Shown in pieces: positions 54,031-64,000 of a stretch of DNA of 64,000 nt (positions are counted from its first letter, which is position 1; each line of letters starts with the position of its first letter). The notes under the pieces are model-generated. The model saw nothing but the letters and a program-made list of their open reading frames with translations. It was not told the DNA's origin and did not search any database. The translations under genes were made by a program, and so were the position numbers. Where the stretch lies: assembly GCA_022414725.1 (NCBI GenBank), contig CM039464.1, positions 43,750,906 through 43,814,905 of the forward strand, written 5' to 3'. Source of the DNA: Microglena sp. YARC. Lineage: Eukaryota; Chlorophyta; Chlorophyceae; Chlamydomonadales; Chlamydomonadaceae.

Positions 54031-57000
54031 AATAATGATAATAATAATAATAGTTTATGTATAATAAAATACATGCATGCATAATAGCTGGGCATGGATC
54101 ACTTCTTTGCGCTCTCCTATAATGTATGTGCATGAGTAGTAATACGTATGTACATGAGCAGTACATCTCCAAGTACAGATGTATGTACATGGATCCCTTC
54201 TTGGCGCTCTCCTATAATGTATATACACGAGGAGTAGAATGTATGTACACGCGCAGTACATCTTCATGTACAGCTGTATGTACATGGATCACTTTTTGGC
54301 ACTCGCCTGTACAAAGTATGTCCATGAGCAGTATATAGTGCAAGGGTGTGGGCCATGTGTGCTACTATGAACACAATCATACCTATACAAATTCAAACAT
54401 TTCATTGACAGGGAAAGCAACAGCAAGACAAGTAAAGGTAAAAATAACCCAAAGGAGCGCAAATGCATATGCTCAGGCCTATGCAAAGGAGTGCAAATGC
54501 AAATGCAAATGCACAGGCCTATGCTAAGATGCAAACCTTGAGGTCCTCATGTGAGCCTAGATCACTGTTGTTTTGTAAATCACGATTTGGGGTTGTCAAT
54601 CCCTTTTTTCTTCTTCTAGTTGTGAAAGGTGTTTTATCCCAGGAGGTGGGTCTCTCTACACAAACCAGCGGCACCAAGGATTCAGATCAAATGGGTTCAC
54701 TCTTACAAAAGAGTAGGCACACTTAGGGACGGTGGGAGATACCGACCCTCATATATGCAAAGATGCACACCTTGAGGTCATCTCTTGAGAGTTCACCACT
54801 GTTGATTTGCCAATCATGATTTGGGGTTGTCAATCACTCTATTGTTTTTGTCAATCATGATTTGGGGTTGTCAATCACTCCATTGTTTTGTCAATCACTC
54901 TATTGTTTTGTCAATCACTCTATTGTTTTGTCAATCACTTTATTGTTTTGTCAATCACTCTATCGTTTTGTCAATCATAATTTTGGGTTGTCAATCACTC
55001 TATTGTTTGTCAATCATGATTTGGGGTTGTCAATCACTGTTTTTGTATGTATGCAAAGATGCACACCTTGAGGTCATCTCGGGAGCCTAGACCACTGTTG
55101 TTCTGTAAATCATGATTAGGGGTTGTCAATTACTTTTCCCCCCCCCTTTTTTTCTTCTTCGTCTAAGGGTAGAGAAGCAGGTCAACAGGTCAGCAGGCCA
55201 AGGGATGACTCCCCCCAGGCCCCAGGACGCACAAGAATCGTACATACCTGCTTCTGAAAGCATCTTTCTAATGCGTTTGCGTGTAGGAGCATAGGTGCCA
55301 GCAAGTGAATGATGGTGCAAGAGAGCAGAAGCAGGTCAGCTGTGCTTGGGACGACTAACCCCAGAACGCACTAGACTCGTATATACATGCTTCTGACAGC
55401 ATCTTTCTAATGTGTTTGCTTGTAGGAGACGGGATGCCAGCAAGTGAAGGACGTTGCGAGAGGACAGAAGCAGGTCAGCTGTGCTTGGGACGACTCCCCC
55501 CAGCTCGGAGACGCCTGGAAGGGAGGAACCTTGCTGTGGCATTTGAGGTGGAGGTTCCTAGCTAGAGCTGCCAGGATTCAGTACAACGTCCTTTCCTTAG
55601 ACAGGCAAGTTAATAAGATACAGAAATACAATTTATTAAATACAATTAAATGCTTTAAATAATTTAAATAGATACAATAATAAAATATATAAAGATTGCT
55701 TCCTAGCTAGAGCATCCAGGATTTAGTACAACGTCCTCTCTCTAGACAGGCACGTTAATACAATAAAGACAATAAATAAAATAAATACAATAAAATGATT
55801 ACAATATATAAATAGTTTTTCCTAGCTAGAGCACCCGGGATTCAGTACAACGTCCTCTCCTCAGACAGGCAAGTGACTACGATAAATAAATACATTTATT
55901 GAATATAATAAAATCATTAAAATCACTAAAATAAATAAATAGTACTTCCTAGCTAGAGCATCTAGGATTCAGTACAATGTCCTCTCCTTATACAGGCATG
56001 TTAATAAAATAAATACTGAAATACAATAAACGAATTAAAATAAATAAATAGTACTTCCTAGCTAGAGCATCTAGGATTCAGTACAACGTCCTCTCGTTAG
56101 ACAGGTATGTTAATAAAATAAATCCTGAAATACAATAAACTAATTAAAATAAATAAATAGTCCTTCCTAGCTAGAGCATCTAGGATTCAGTACAACGTCC
56201 TCTCCTTATACAGGCAAGTTAATGCAAGAAATATATACAATAACACAATTAAAATAATCAAAATATTCCTTTCCTTAGACAGGCAGGTGAATAAGATAAA
56301 TAAATACAATTTATTAAATGCAATAAAATAATTACAATCATTCAAAAATTAGAATAACTAAATAGTACTTCCTAGCTACAGCATCCAGGATTCAGTACAA
56401 CGTCCCCTTCTTCGACAGGCAAGTTAATAAAATAAAGAAAATAAATACAATACAATAATAAATAAATAAATAAATATTGCACCCTAGCTACAGCATCAAG
56501 GACTTGGTACAACGTCCTCTCCTTATAAAAGCAAGTGAATACAATAAAATAAAGGAAATAAATACAATAAAATAATTAAAATGAATAAATAGTATTTCCT
56601 AGCTAGAGCACCCAGGATTCAGAACAACGTCCTCTCCTTAGACAGGCAAGTGAATACAATTAATAAAGTAACAGATAATAAATACAATAAATATATAAAA
56701 TAAATATATGAATACAGTATCTAAAGAGTACTTCCTAGCTAGGGCATCCAGGATTCAGTACATCGTCCTTTCCTGAGACAGGCAAGTTAATAACATCAAG
56801 AAAATAAGTACAATAAATACAATAAAATAAATGAAAAATATTTCCTAGCTAGATCATCTAGGATTCAGTACAATCTCCTCTCCTTAGACGGGCAAGTTAA
56901 TCAAATAAAGAAAATAAATACAATACGATAATTAAAACAATAAAATAGGACTTCCTAGCTAGAGCATCCAGGATTCAGTACAATGTCCTCTCCTAAGACA

Positions 57001-60000
57001 GGAAAGTTAATAAAATAAATAAATACAACAAACTAATTAAAATAAATAAATAGTTTTTCCTAGCTAGAGCACCCAGGATTCAGCACAACGTCCTCTCTTT
57101 TGGCTGGCAAGTGAATACAAGAAATAAATACAATAAATACAATAAAATCACTAAAATAATTAAAATACATAAATCTTATTTCCTTGCTAGAGCACCCAGG
57201 ATTCAGTACAACGTCCTCTCCTTCGACAGGCAAGTGAATAAGATAAATAAATAAAATTTATGAAGCACAATACAATAATTAAAAAATGTCATAATTACAA
57301 AAAATGAAAAACATAAAGAGTACTTCCCAGCTAGATCATCCAGGATTCCGTAAAACTTCCTCTCTCTAGACAGGCAAGTGAATACAATAAATAACGTAAC
57401 ATAAATACGATTAAATAATTAAAATAGATAAATGCCGCATTTCCCACACAGTAGTGGGAGAAATGGAGTATTCAGACGCGCGACGTAAGATTCCGCAGGA
57501 CGCCTTCATATTTCAAATATCCGTAACCCCCTGGGCAAAACCAGGAGTAACCACCGCCAGTGTTTTCCCAGCAGTACTGTCCTGCCCGGTATATAATCAA
57601 GTGTACAGTCACTGGGGGCACTAAAATCTTGGTGCCCCAAGCTGCCTAAGCCTTGATCTTAACCAGCTTTTCGAGTTCCCACCACCATCCCTCTGTCCCA
57701 CAGGAGTTATATCTTCCAGAAGCTACCAGAGCCTCCCAGGGGAAGTGACTCTGTTATTATTTGACAGTAGCGACTCTATTGGTAGTAGCACAAAGACAGA
57801 CCTGAACAGTCTGAACTTACAAGCTAGATAGTGCAGTTGACTTTATTTAATGGTAAAAGCTGATAAGACCAGTAAAGCCAGCCAGTTCTGTGATATACCC
57901 CCTAATTCAGGGAAATATCGCACACAAAGCTAAAACTTTACAAGGCCCAGCATACACCTTAAATATGTCTACTAGCACTTGTACCAATGGGGGCCCCATC
58001 TGAAAGATCGCTGGACCTCTCGTGCAGTGTCTCAATGTCCAGCAAGCAGGCCCCCTACTTTTGCAAATATAAGTACTGACAATGATGAAGCCTGCATGTG
58101 CTTATTTCCTCAACCCTTAAGGGTAAATTAGATGTATTGGAAATATGAAAAGCAACTGTAAAGGAATCTGAGTCAACCGTCTGAATGGGGCACCTTTTTT
58201 AAGAGGCTTGCGGTTGAGGGGGCCCGCCTGTTTGCTTGCACTGGGGCGAACCACCAAACAGGCAAGTTGAAGTAATGATAACGCCTGGTGGGGCGTGGTA
58301 TTAAGGGAACCCGTGCAGGCGCGGGCAGAGAACGGTCTACCACCTCGACTGGACAAGCTACCATCGCGGTTGACAACGACCTGCGACGCTCAGGGTGACC
58401 GTAGGGGGAATCGAACCCCCGACCCTTCTTCGTTTAAGCGATTTGGTGTGCCATTAGACCAATCGTATCACAGAAACGGGCTTACAAGTTAATGAAGGCG
58501 ACTATAATTGTTTTTACGGCCGAAGACTGTGAGAAGCCCAAATGTGATGCCCTCCCTCTCCCCAGGGATCGTTTTCTGCTATCTATATATATAGATTGCT
58601 AGTTTCGACCCCGTTTTGGCGAAATTATTGCTCTAAAATGTAAAAAACAAATAAACCCTAAACCCTAACCTCCCCCCCCTAAATGGCCCTAAAAAGCTGT
58701 AAAAGGCTATACAAGCTATACAATGCTGCCCCTGGAGGAGGCCTGAAACCATAGAGCTAGAAAAACCCACTTTCATATTTGAAAAAACATCCCTGCCCTC
58801 TTTACCTCATCTCCTGTGCCTGTGCAGCGACTATCTAATATTGCAAGACCCCTACATCTTCCTCAAGAACCCACCATTCAGTGAGGCGCAGATTCTCGAT
58901 GCTCCAACCAGCGACTGTGGCATGAATGACAGCTTCATGTACATAATTCTTCCTTGGTCACAAAGGGCTAGTCTTTATCAGATGCAACCTTTCCTGGTTA
59001 CCCCCTTGTAAAAAAAGAAGAAAAAACATGCATACATGTCATGCCCTCCCTCTCCACCCCACCCCCATGCTTGCTTTGTGCAGTGACTATCTAATATTGC
59101 AAGACCCCTACATCTTCCTCAAGAGACCGCCATTCAGTGAGGCGCAGATACTCAATGCTCCAACCAGCGACTGTGGCATGGGTGGCGGCTTCATGTACAC
59201 CCAAAACACTCGGCCAGACGGTCCAGCCGCATGGTTGTTCCATCACACCACTGAAGTCCCTCTCAGGTATGCATGTATGTATGTACATAATTGATACACA
59301 CACCTTGGGCGCATAAGTGCTCAGTTCATTCTGCCAAGCCGCATGGTTGTTCCATCACACCACCGAAGTCCCTCTCAGGTATGCATGTATGTCTTAGGTA
59401 TGCATGTCTGTCTATAATTGATACACGCTCCTTGGGCGCATAACTGCTCAGTTCATCCTGCCCAGCAGTGTGGTTGTTCCATCACACCACTGAAGTCCCT
59501 ACCAGGTAGGCATGTCTGTCTCAGGTAGGCATGTATGTACGTACATAATTCATCCACGCACCTTGGGCGCATAAGTGCTCAGGTCATTCTGCCAAGCCGC
59601 ATAGTTGTTCTATCACACCACTGAAGTCCCTCTCAGGTATGTATGCATGACAGTGATGTTTTTTTCAAACCTGAAAGTTTTTTTGCATGCCAGTGATGTT
59701 TTTTTTGCATGCCAGTGATGTTGTTTTGCATGCCAGTGATGTTGTTTTGCATGCCAGTGATGTTGTTTTCAAACCTAAAAGTTTTTTTTCTAGCTTAATA
59801 GTTGTAGGCCTCCTCCAGGGCTCCAGGGACAACGTTTTAGTGCTTTTTATAGCTTTTCATAGCTTTTCGTAGCGACAATTTTGCTAAAACGGGGTCAAAG
59901 CTAGCGATCGCTATATAAAGCTGAAACAAATCCCTGATGCATGCATGCAAATTTTTGATACCCCACATGGTTGTTCCATCACACCACTGAAGTCCCTCTC

Positions 60001-63000
60001 AGGTATGCATGTATGTCTTAGGTATGTATGTATGTCTATCATTGATACACGCTCCTTGGGCGCATAACTGCTCAGTTCATCCTGCCAAGCCGCATGGTCG
60101 TTCCATCACACCACTGAACTCTGTCTTAGGTATGCATGTATGTCTAAAATTGATACACGCACCTTGGGCGCATAACTGCTCAGTTCATCCTGCCCAGCAG
60201 TGTGGTTGTTCCATCACACCACTGAATTACCTCTCAGACATGTATGCGAGCATGCATGTATGTATGTATATAGTTGATACACGCACCTTGGGCGCATAAC
60301 TGCTCAGTTCATTCTGCCCAGCAGTATGGTTGTTGCATCACACCAATGAAGTCCCTGTCAGGTACGCATGCATGTATATGAATGATACGCCGCATGGTTG
60401 TTCCATCACACCACCGAAGTCCCTGTCAGGTACGCATGCATGTATATCATTGATACGCACACCTTGGGCGCTTAACTGCTTAGTTCATTCTGCCCAGCAG
60501 TGTGGTTGTTGCATCAAACCACCGAAGTCCCTGTCAGGTACGCATGCATGTATATCATTGATACGCGCACCTTGGGCGCTTAACTGCTTAGTTCATTCTG
60601 CCCAGCAGTGTGGTTGTTGCATCAAACCACCGAAGTCCCTGTCAGGTACGCATGCATGTATATCATTGATACGCGCACCTTGGGCGCTTAACTGCTTAGT
60701 TCATTCTGCCCAGCATTGTGGTTGTTGCATCACACCACCGAAGTCCCTGTCAGGTACGCATGCATGTATATCATTGATACGCGCACCTTGGGCGCTTAAC
60801 TGCTTAGTTCATTCTGCCCAGCAGTGTGGTTGTTGCATCAAACCACCGAAGTCCCTGTCAGGTACGCATGCATGTATATCATTGATACGCGCACCTTGGG
60901 CGCTTAACTGCTTAGTTCATTCTGCTTGTTGCGCTGCCTGATCTTGCTGTAAAGTTCAGTCCGCGTGGGAGGTGGTGGGATGCAGCTATCATCAACGCCA
61001 AACCACACCAGACAAAAAATTGATGTTGTTGTGTATTCAAGATTTTGCTGTAAAGTGAAACCTGTTATCAGTTGCAACTTTCTATCTTAATGTATGTATC
61101 TGATCTGAAGACAGCAAGCAGCCTTTGTCACTGGAGCCATGTAACTTTTAAGCCCTTCCTATCACAGTTCGGCAAGTCCCTTTAGCCTATTTGGCCTACC
61201 CCTAGACTGTAACGTGCATTCAGGCAGCCTTTGTAACTGGAGCCATGTAACCAAGGTCATGCTCAAATCCTATGTGCTTGTCAAACCCTAAACCCTAAAC
61301 CCTAAACCTTCAGGTGGATGGACAACAACCACCATGATTGGGGCATGAGTGGGGGAGGCCTATGCTGGACGTCTGGTGAGTTGGGAGCCTCATTTTGTCT
61401 TGAGTAGCATGCTTCATTTTTGTTAATTTATATATGTTTATATATTTGGTGAGTTGGGGAGTATCACTATTGTTTTGGGCAGCATGCTTCAGATTTTTTT
61501 TTATGTTTGGTGAGTTGGGAGCCTCATTTTGTCTTGACTAGCATGCTTCACATTTTTAAATTTATGTATGCTTATATATTTGGTGAGTTGGGGAGTATCA
61601 CTTTTGTTTTGGGCAGCGTGCTTCAGAAGTTTTTATTATGTTTGGTGAGTTGGGGAGCATCATTTTTGTCTTCGACAGCTTTATTGGGATATCACTTGGG
61701 AGTATCATTTTTTCTTGGGCAGCATGCTTCATATTTGTGTATTTATAAGTTTGGTGACTTGGGAGCATCATTTTTGTCTTGGGCAGCACGCTTCAGAAGT
61801 TATTTTGTATTTTTGGTGAGTTGGGAGCATCAATTATGTTTTGGGTAACATGCTTAATATTTGTTTATTTATGTGTTTGGTGAGATGGGGAGCATCAAGT
61901 ATGTAGTGGGCAGCCTGCTTCAGAAGTTGTTTTTATGTTTGGTGAGTTGGGGAGCATGATTTTCGTTTCTTGCAGCATGCTTCATATTTTTGTTTATTTC
62001 TATGTTTTGGGAGTTGGGGAGCATCATTTTCGTTTTGGGCAGCATGCTTCATATTTGTTTTGTTATATTTGATGAGTTGGGGAGCATCATTTTTGTTTTG
62101 GGCAGCATGCTTCATTAGTGTTTTGCTATATTTGGTATGAGGGTGAACACCATTTTTGTTGTGGGCAGCATGCTTCATATTTGTTTGTTTACATGTTTGG
62201 TGAGTTGGGGAGCATCATTTATGTCTATGGCAGCATGCTTCAGAAGTTGTTTTTTATGTTTTTATGTTCTTTATGTTTGGTTAGTTGGGGAGCATCACTA
62301 TTGTAGTGAATTCTTGATAGCACTGTGTGGCGGGGCCCTCCCTTCTGGGTCTCAGGTAGCGATCGGAATAGGTAGCAAAAAAAATAATACTCTGAAATTT
62401 TACTAAGTTCAGAGGCATTTGGAGCTTCTGGAATACTACAGTGCATCACTGCTTTCAACACGATAGGCACTACATAGGCAATTCATAGGCTGAAGGCAAT
62501 ATAAACATTCAACACGATATATGACACTACATAGGCACTACATAAGCTGAAGGCAATATAAACATTCAACACGTTATGTGGCACTACATAGGCACTACAT
62601 AGGCTGAAGGCAATATAAACATTCAACACGACATATGGCCGATAGAGATCAAAGCAGTCGATATGGTGCAAACGATGCCCCTCCTCAACCCCCCCCACCC
62701 CCACCCTCCCCACCCCAAAGACACCCACACTCACTAACTGACATGAGACTGCCCACCACACCCACGCCCATATACACACCCACAGATTCACTGGCATGAG
62801 ACTTCCCTCCTCTAACCCATCCACCTACTCCTCATTCCTCCTCTTGTGGGACTTGGAATTGAAAAACGGAGACCAGCCGAGAGTTTGCTGAAAAGCCATG
62901 TAACAATCCAATCCAATCCAATCCAATCCAATCCAATCCAATTCAATTCCTCCTCATTCCTCCTCCTCACTCCTCGCCTCCCCCCCCCACACACACCCCT

Positions 63001-63702
63001 ACACCACCCCCACGTGCTCACATCCCTCACAACAGATCATTCCTCCTCATCACTCCTCATTCCTCCTCCTCATTCCCCATTCCTCCTCCTCATTCCCCAT
63101 TCCACATTCCTCCTCCTTATTCCTCCTCCCCATTCCTCCTCCTCATTCCTCATTCCTCCTCCTCACTCCTCATTCCCCCCACCCACTTGCAAGATCACAT
63201 CCCGACAGATCAGCACTAACTTTTGGATCTAGGCAGTTTCGGTTTCGTAATTCGAATTCTTCGTCCTTAGTATAGAAATGACAGGACAGGGTGAGCTAAT
63301 TTCGGCACCCACGAACTCACACACACACACAAACACCCCCCCCCCCTCCCCCCCCCCCCCCCCACACACACCAACACACACACATCCCCCCACACACACC
63401 CCCAACCCCAACCCCAACCCCACCCACACCCACACACTCATCCCTGTCCCCCCACCCATGTGTTCACAATCCAACAGATGAATCTTTCTTGGATGATGCC
63501 CTGTGGTCCATTCTTGCCGGCAGACCCATCAACCCAACCCTGTTCAAGAACTGTGCCAAGGAGGATTGGACTGCCACAGGGCCGGATGGGAAGACATACA
63601 GCCGGCATGAGGTGTTGGAGAGGATGATGGAGGCTGTCAGGTGTGTACCTTGAATAAAATTAAAATTAGGAAAATGTCATCATGATCATGATCATGATCA
63701 TG

Positions 63703-63755
<53 letters not shown>

Positions 63756-63765
63756 GATGATCATG

Positions 63766-63829
<64 letters not shown>

Positions 63830-64000
63830 GCATCAGCATCAGCATCAGCATCAGCATCAGCATCAGCATCATCATCATCATCATCATCATCATCAGCATC
63901 ATCATCATCATCATCATCAGCATCAGCATCAGCATCAGCATCAGCATCAGCATCAGCATCAGCATCAGCATCAGCATCAGCATCAGCATCATCATCATCA
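49333..64000 (+). CDS. Nucleotide-diphospho-sugar transferase (PF03407/GT77-like), 3' end outside window
   Basis: Proteins of this family transfer sugars in the Golgi/secretory pathway, often onto cell-wall or extracellular glycoproteins. Visible exons: 49333-49495, 53170-53324, 55426-55604, 59084-59266, 61314-61375, 63478-63640; all phases fit (1, 1, 2, 2, 1) and 301 complete codons are present. Exon 1 encodes a signal peptide (MSRINIQRALAVLAFATISA, cleavage near ANA-SD). Then come FKREIIIVVTFGTMYLEFV, LRRLGMDHFLVLSYNE, a Cys/Trp segment CAWDDSP, WRFLARAARIQYNVLSLD, the DxD motif as LDSDYLILQDPY, GGGFMYTQNTRPDGPAAW, and DESFLDDALWSILAGRP, the order I know from algal members. The intron after 55604 has a GC donor; its junction supplies the Ser of DSD. 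A functional gene with an intact DxD; the acceptor substrate cannot be told from sequence. Confidence 0.88.
49510..49730. repeat. Minisatellite (tgcatggaggtggatgtgca)
   Basis: Short degenerate array at the start of intron 1 of the transferase gene; no exon-1 sequence seen in the unit. Confidence 0.75.
49925..50060 (-). mobile_element. tRNA-derived SINE, inverted copy
   Basis: On the minus strand there is an A-box-like tggttcaatggcagagctcc and a B-box ccgggttcgaatcacc with tRNA spacing, followed by the family body (gtcaaccgccaaggtagc equivalent). 50,128-50,225 then has the second SINE-like 3' end with (attca)n tail. Confidence 0.65.
50460..51235. repeat. About 122-bp tandem repeat containing an inverted SINE tail
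   Basis: Six or seven units: ttggattggattgttacatg, ttttagccagtagtacagtg, ggttgggcaagggtggggg. The first block is the reverse complement of the (ATCCA)n-tailed SINE end found at 42.6 and 62.9 kb. Confidence 0.85.
51281..51467. mobile_element. hAT-type MITE, relative of the 14.1-kb element in opposite orientation
   Basis: Ends TAGGGAACGG and CCGGTCCCTA; flanks ATGATGTT and ATGATATT, an 8-bp duplication with one mismatch. Interior atatgatatcatgtgat palindromes and gacggtag/tctgac block shared with 14,111 and 34,790. Confidence 0.7.
51560..52080. other. Palindrome-rich intronic sequence (atcctacgatat/atatcgtagga)
   Basis: Repeated tacgatatcgta-like motifs on both sides of a central unique block (51,640-51,760 and 51,840-51,900), resembling a degraded foldback element. 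The block at 51,850-51,920 reads gagaatcgagccgctgacctcccaaatgctaa, another tRNA-like T-arm/anticodon fragment on the minus strand. Confidence 0.4.
52085..52760. repeat. (ACACAT)n and long (TACACG)n hexanucleotide array
   Basis: 52,211-52,652 is an essentially perfect TACACG array of about 73 units bordered by TACACA units. Alternating purine-pyrimidine throughout. All six frames are open across it, giving spurious ORFs of up to 317 codons. Confidence 0.95.
52955..53035 (+). repeat. Decayed copy of the transferase exon-2 head with acceptor
   Basis: ccagcaagggatttaatgatgc ... tctcttttaaaagagaaat repeats the true exon start at 53170 (cccaggcaagggatttaagg ... tctcttttaagagagaaat), with a stop and a 1-nt insertion. 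Confidence 0.8.
53325..54330 (+). repeat. Exon-2 tail and donor copies of the transferase gene, with (AAT)n
   Basis: Nine or so units repeat the coding tail tgggcatggatcacttcttgg through ctctcctataat|gtatg, at about 53,400, 53,512, 53,620, 53,720, 53,795, 53,888, 54,092, 54,190 and 54,285. 53,930-54,055 is (AAT)n/(AAC)n. Confidence 0.9.
54535..55425 (+). repeat. 20-bp array and acceptor-plus-exon-3-head copies
   Basis: 54,820-55,035 is (tcaatcactctattgttttg)n with two longer 130-bp copies around it. A copy of the exon-3 acceptor (ctaatgcgtttgcgtgtag|gagc...gccagcaagtga) is at 55,268-55,335, plus an older fragment at 55,170-55,215, before the true acceptor at 55425. Confidence 0.75.
55605..57430 (+). 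repeat. About fifteen copies of the exon-3 tail with its GC donor
   Basis: Units of about 105-130 bp: ttcctagctagagcatccag, gattcagtacaacgtcctct, ccttagacag|gcaagt, then AT-rich aataaata spacer. Copies start near 55,701, 55,818, 55,945, 56,054, 56,163, 56,368, 56,482, 56,597, 56,728, 56,845, 56,953, 57,056, 57,179 and 57,324, with a partial at 56,270. Most keep GC at the donor; the one at 56,104 has changed to the canonical GTATGT. Confidence 0.9.
57431..58190. other. Unique intronic sequence
   Basis: No repeat unit, ORF or RNA gene recognised in this part of the transferase intron 3. Confidence 0.4.
58265..58480 (-). mobile_element. tRNA-derived SINE, most complete copy, inverted
   Basis: On the minus strand: an A-box-like tggtctaatggcacacc, a five-pair T-arm with ggggttcgattcccc B-box, then the family body ending in accacgccccaccaggcg at 58,280-58,300. 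Four pairs of a degenerate acceptor stem (GTGA/TCAC) can still form. A dispersed repeat with core gtttgcttgcactggggc abuts it at 58,195-58,260. Confidence 0.7.
58590..58942 (+). repeat. Dispersed element and copy of the transferase exon-4 head
   Basis: 58,683-58,795 is the gtccctggaggaggcctac-type element of PP2C intron 9 kb; it recurs inverted at 59,775-59,925, with gaccccgttttggcgaaat at its outer edge in both. 58,826-58,942 is an exon-4 head copy with acceptor (gtgcag|cgactatctaatattgc) and open frame, failing after atgtaca. Confidence 0.8.
59267..60940 (+). repeat. Transferase exon-4 tail and donor copies, about fourteen units
   Basis: Units of 120-130 bp: gcatggttgttccatcacacc, actgaagtccctctcag|gtatgcatg, then ttgatacacgcaccttgggcg and ctgctcagttcattctgcc. 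The last five (60,390-60,930) are nearly identical, have cctgtcag|gtacgc and keep a 203-codon frame open purely because the unit is 120 bp. Confidence 0.9.
61285..61308 (+). repeat. Telomere-like (CCCTAAA)3 tract at an acceptor site
   Basis: caaaccctaaaccctaaacc... runs to within a few bases of the exon-5 acceptor (cttcag at 61,308-61,313). A single aaaccctaaaccctaa is also at 58,656. Plant/green-algal telomere motif, here interstitial. Confidence 0.7.
61376..62300 (+). repeat. Donor-side tandem repeat of transferase exon 5
   Basis: About twelve units of 60-110 bp beginning tttggtgagttggggagcatc, i.e. the exon-5 donor context (tctg|gtgagttggg), followed by gttttgggcagcatgcttca. Little exon sequence is included. 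Confidence 0.8.
62465..62640. repeat. 58-bp tandem repeat (ggcactacataggctgaagg), three units
   Basis: In transferase intron 5. Followed by CT/CA-rich sequence and, at 62,843-62,945, a SINE-like 3' end with (AATCC)n tail. Confidence 0.85.
63675..64000. repeat. (ATC)n/(AGC ATC)n microsatellite running off the window
   Basis: Triplet array right after the exon-6 donor. It creates a Met/Leu polymer ORF on the minus strand, which is not a gene. Confidence 0.95.

Noticed and set aside
53913..54190. Poly-Leu/poly-Tyr ORFs suggesting a membrane protein
   Set aside because: (AAT)n/(AAC)n microsatellite within the donor-copy array.
60330..60941. 203-codon ORF with a 40-residue repeat
   Set aside because: It is the donor-copy array of transferase exon 4, in the wrong reading frame; the 120-bp unit preserves the frame by chance.
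63666..63998. 110-codon Met/Leu/Ile ORF on the minus strand
   Set aside because: Pure ATC/AGC microsatellite.

Overview
This window is nuclear DNA from a eukaryote with long introns, most likely a green alga. The case for that: a plant-type FZR/CCS52 cell-cycle activator, a glycosyltransferase of the kind that is abundant in chlorophytes, TTTAGGG-type telomere-like motifs, spliceosomal GT-AG introns and many MITE/SINE-like insertions. I cannot name the species; a repeat-rich chlorophyte or prasinophyte such as Cymbomonas would fit, but that is a guess. Nothing suggests a bacterial genome: there are no operons, no Shine-Dalgarno starts and no CRISPR.

Layout. (1) 1-4.1 kb: the acidic C-terminal exon of an unidentified minus-strand gene, a 120-bp tandem repeat, then intergenic repeats. 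(2) 4.1-15.9 kb, minus strand: a protein phosphatase 2C gene whose exons join in phase into a full PP2C domain; a small zinc-finger-like ORF lies on the plus strand inside one of its introns. (3) 16.9-18.2 kb: the gap between this gene and the divergent FZR gene. (4) 18.2-39.5 kb, plus strand: a complete FZR/CDH1/CCS52 gene, nine exons, 474 codons spread over 21 kb; every junction is in phase. (5) 39.5-44.5 kb: intergenic, with dispersed repeats and a clean hAT-type MITE. (6) 44.6-46.7 kb, minus strand: an unidentified two-exon gene with a mitochondrial-type N-terminus. (7) 46.8-49.3 kb: intergenic, with a Harbinger-type MITE. (8) 49.3 kb to the window end, plus strand: a secretory-pathway nucleotide-diphospho-sugar transferase (PF03407/GT77-like), six exons visible, 3' end outside the window.

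The outstanding property is the structure of the introns. Almost every intron of these independent genes is built from tandem copies of a segment that crosses a splice junction: either exon tail plus donor, repeated downstream of the exon, or acceptor plus exon head, repeated upstream of it. Only the copy touching the exon continues as full coding sequence; the others decay into minisatellites. The same pattern occurs at well over fifteen junctions in four genes on both strands, so it is a genome-level process and not an accident of one locus. One intron uses a GC donor that has itself been amplified about fifteen times, and it splits the DxD catalytic motif of the glycosyltransferase. Foldback, hAT-like and Harbinger-like MITEs and tRNA-derived SINEs add to intron growth. 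Most long ORFs in the window (Tyr/Val, Ile/His, Arg/Thr, Met/Leu polymers and so on) are open frames through these repeats and are not genes.
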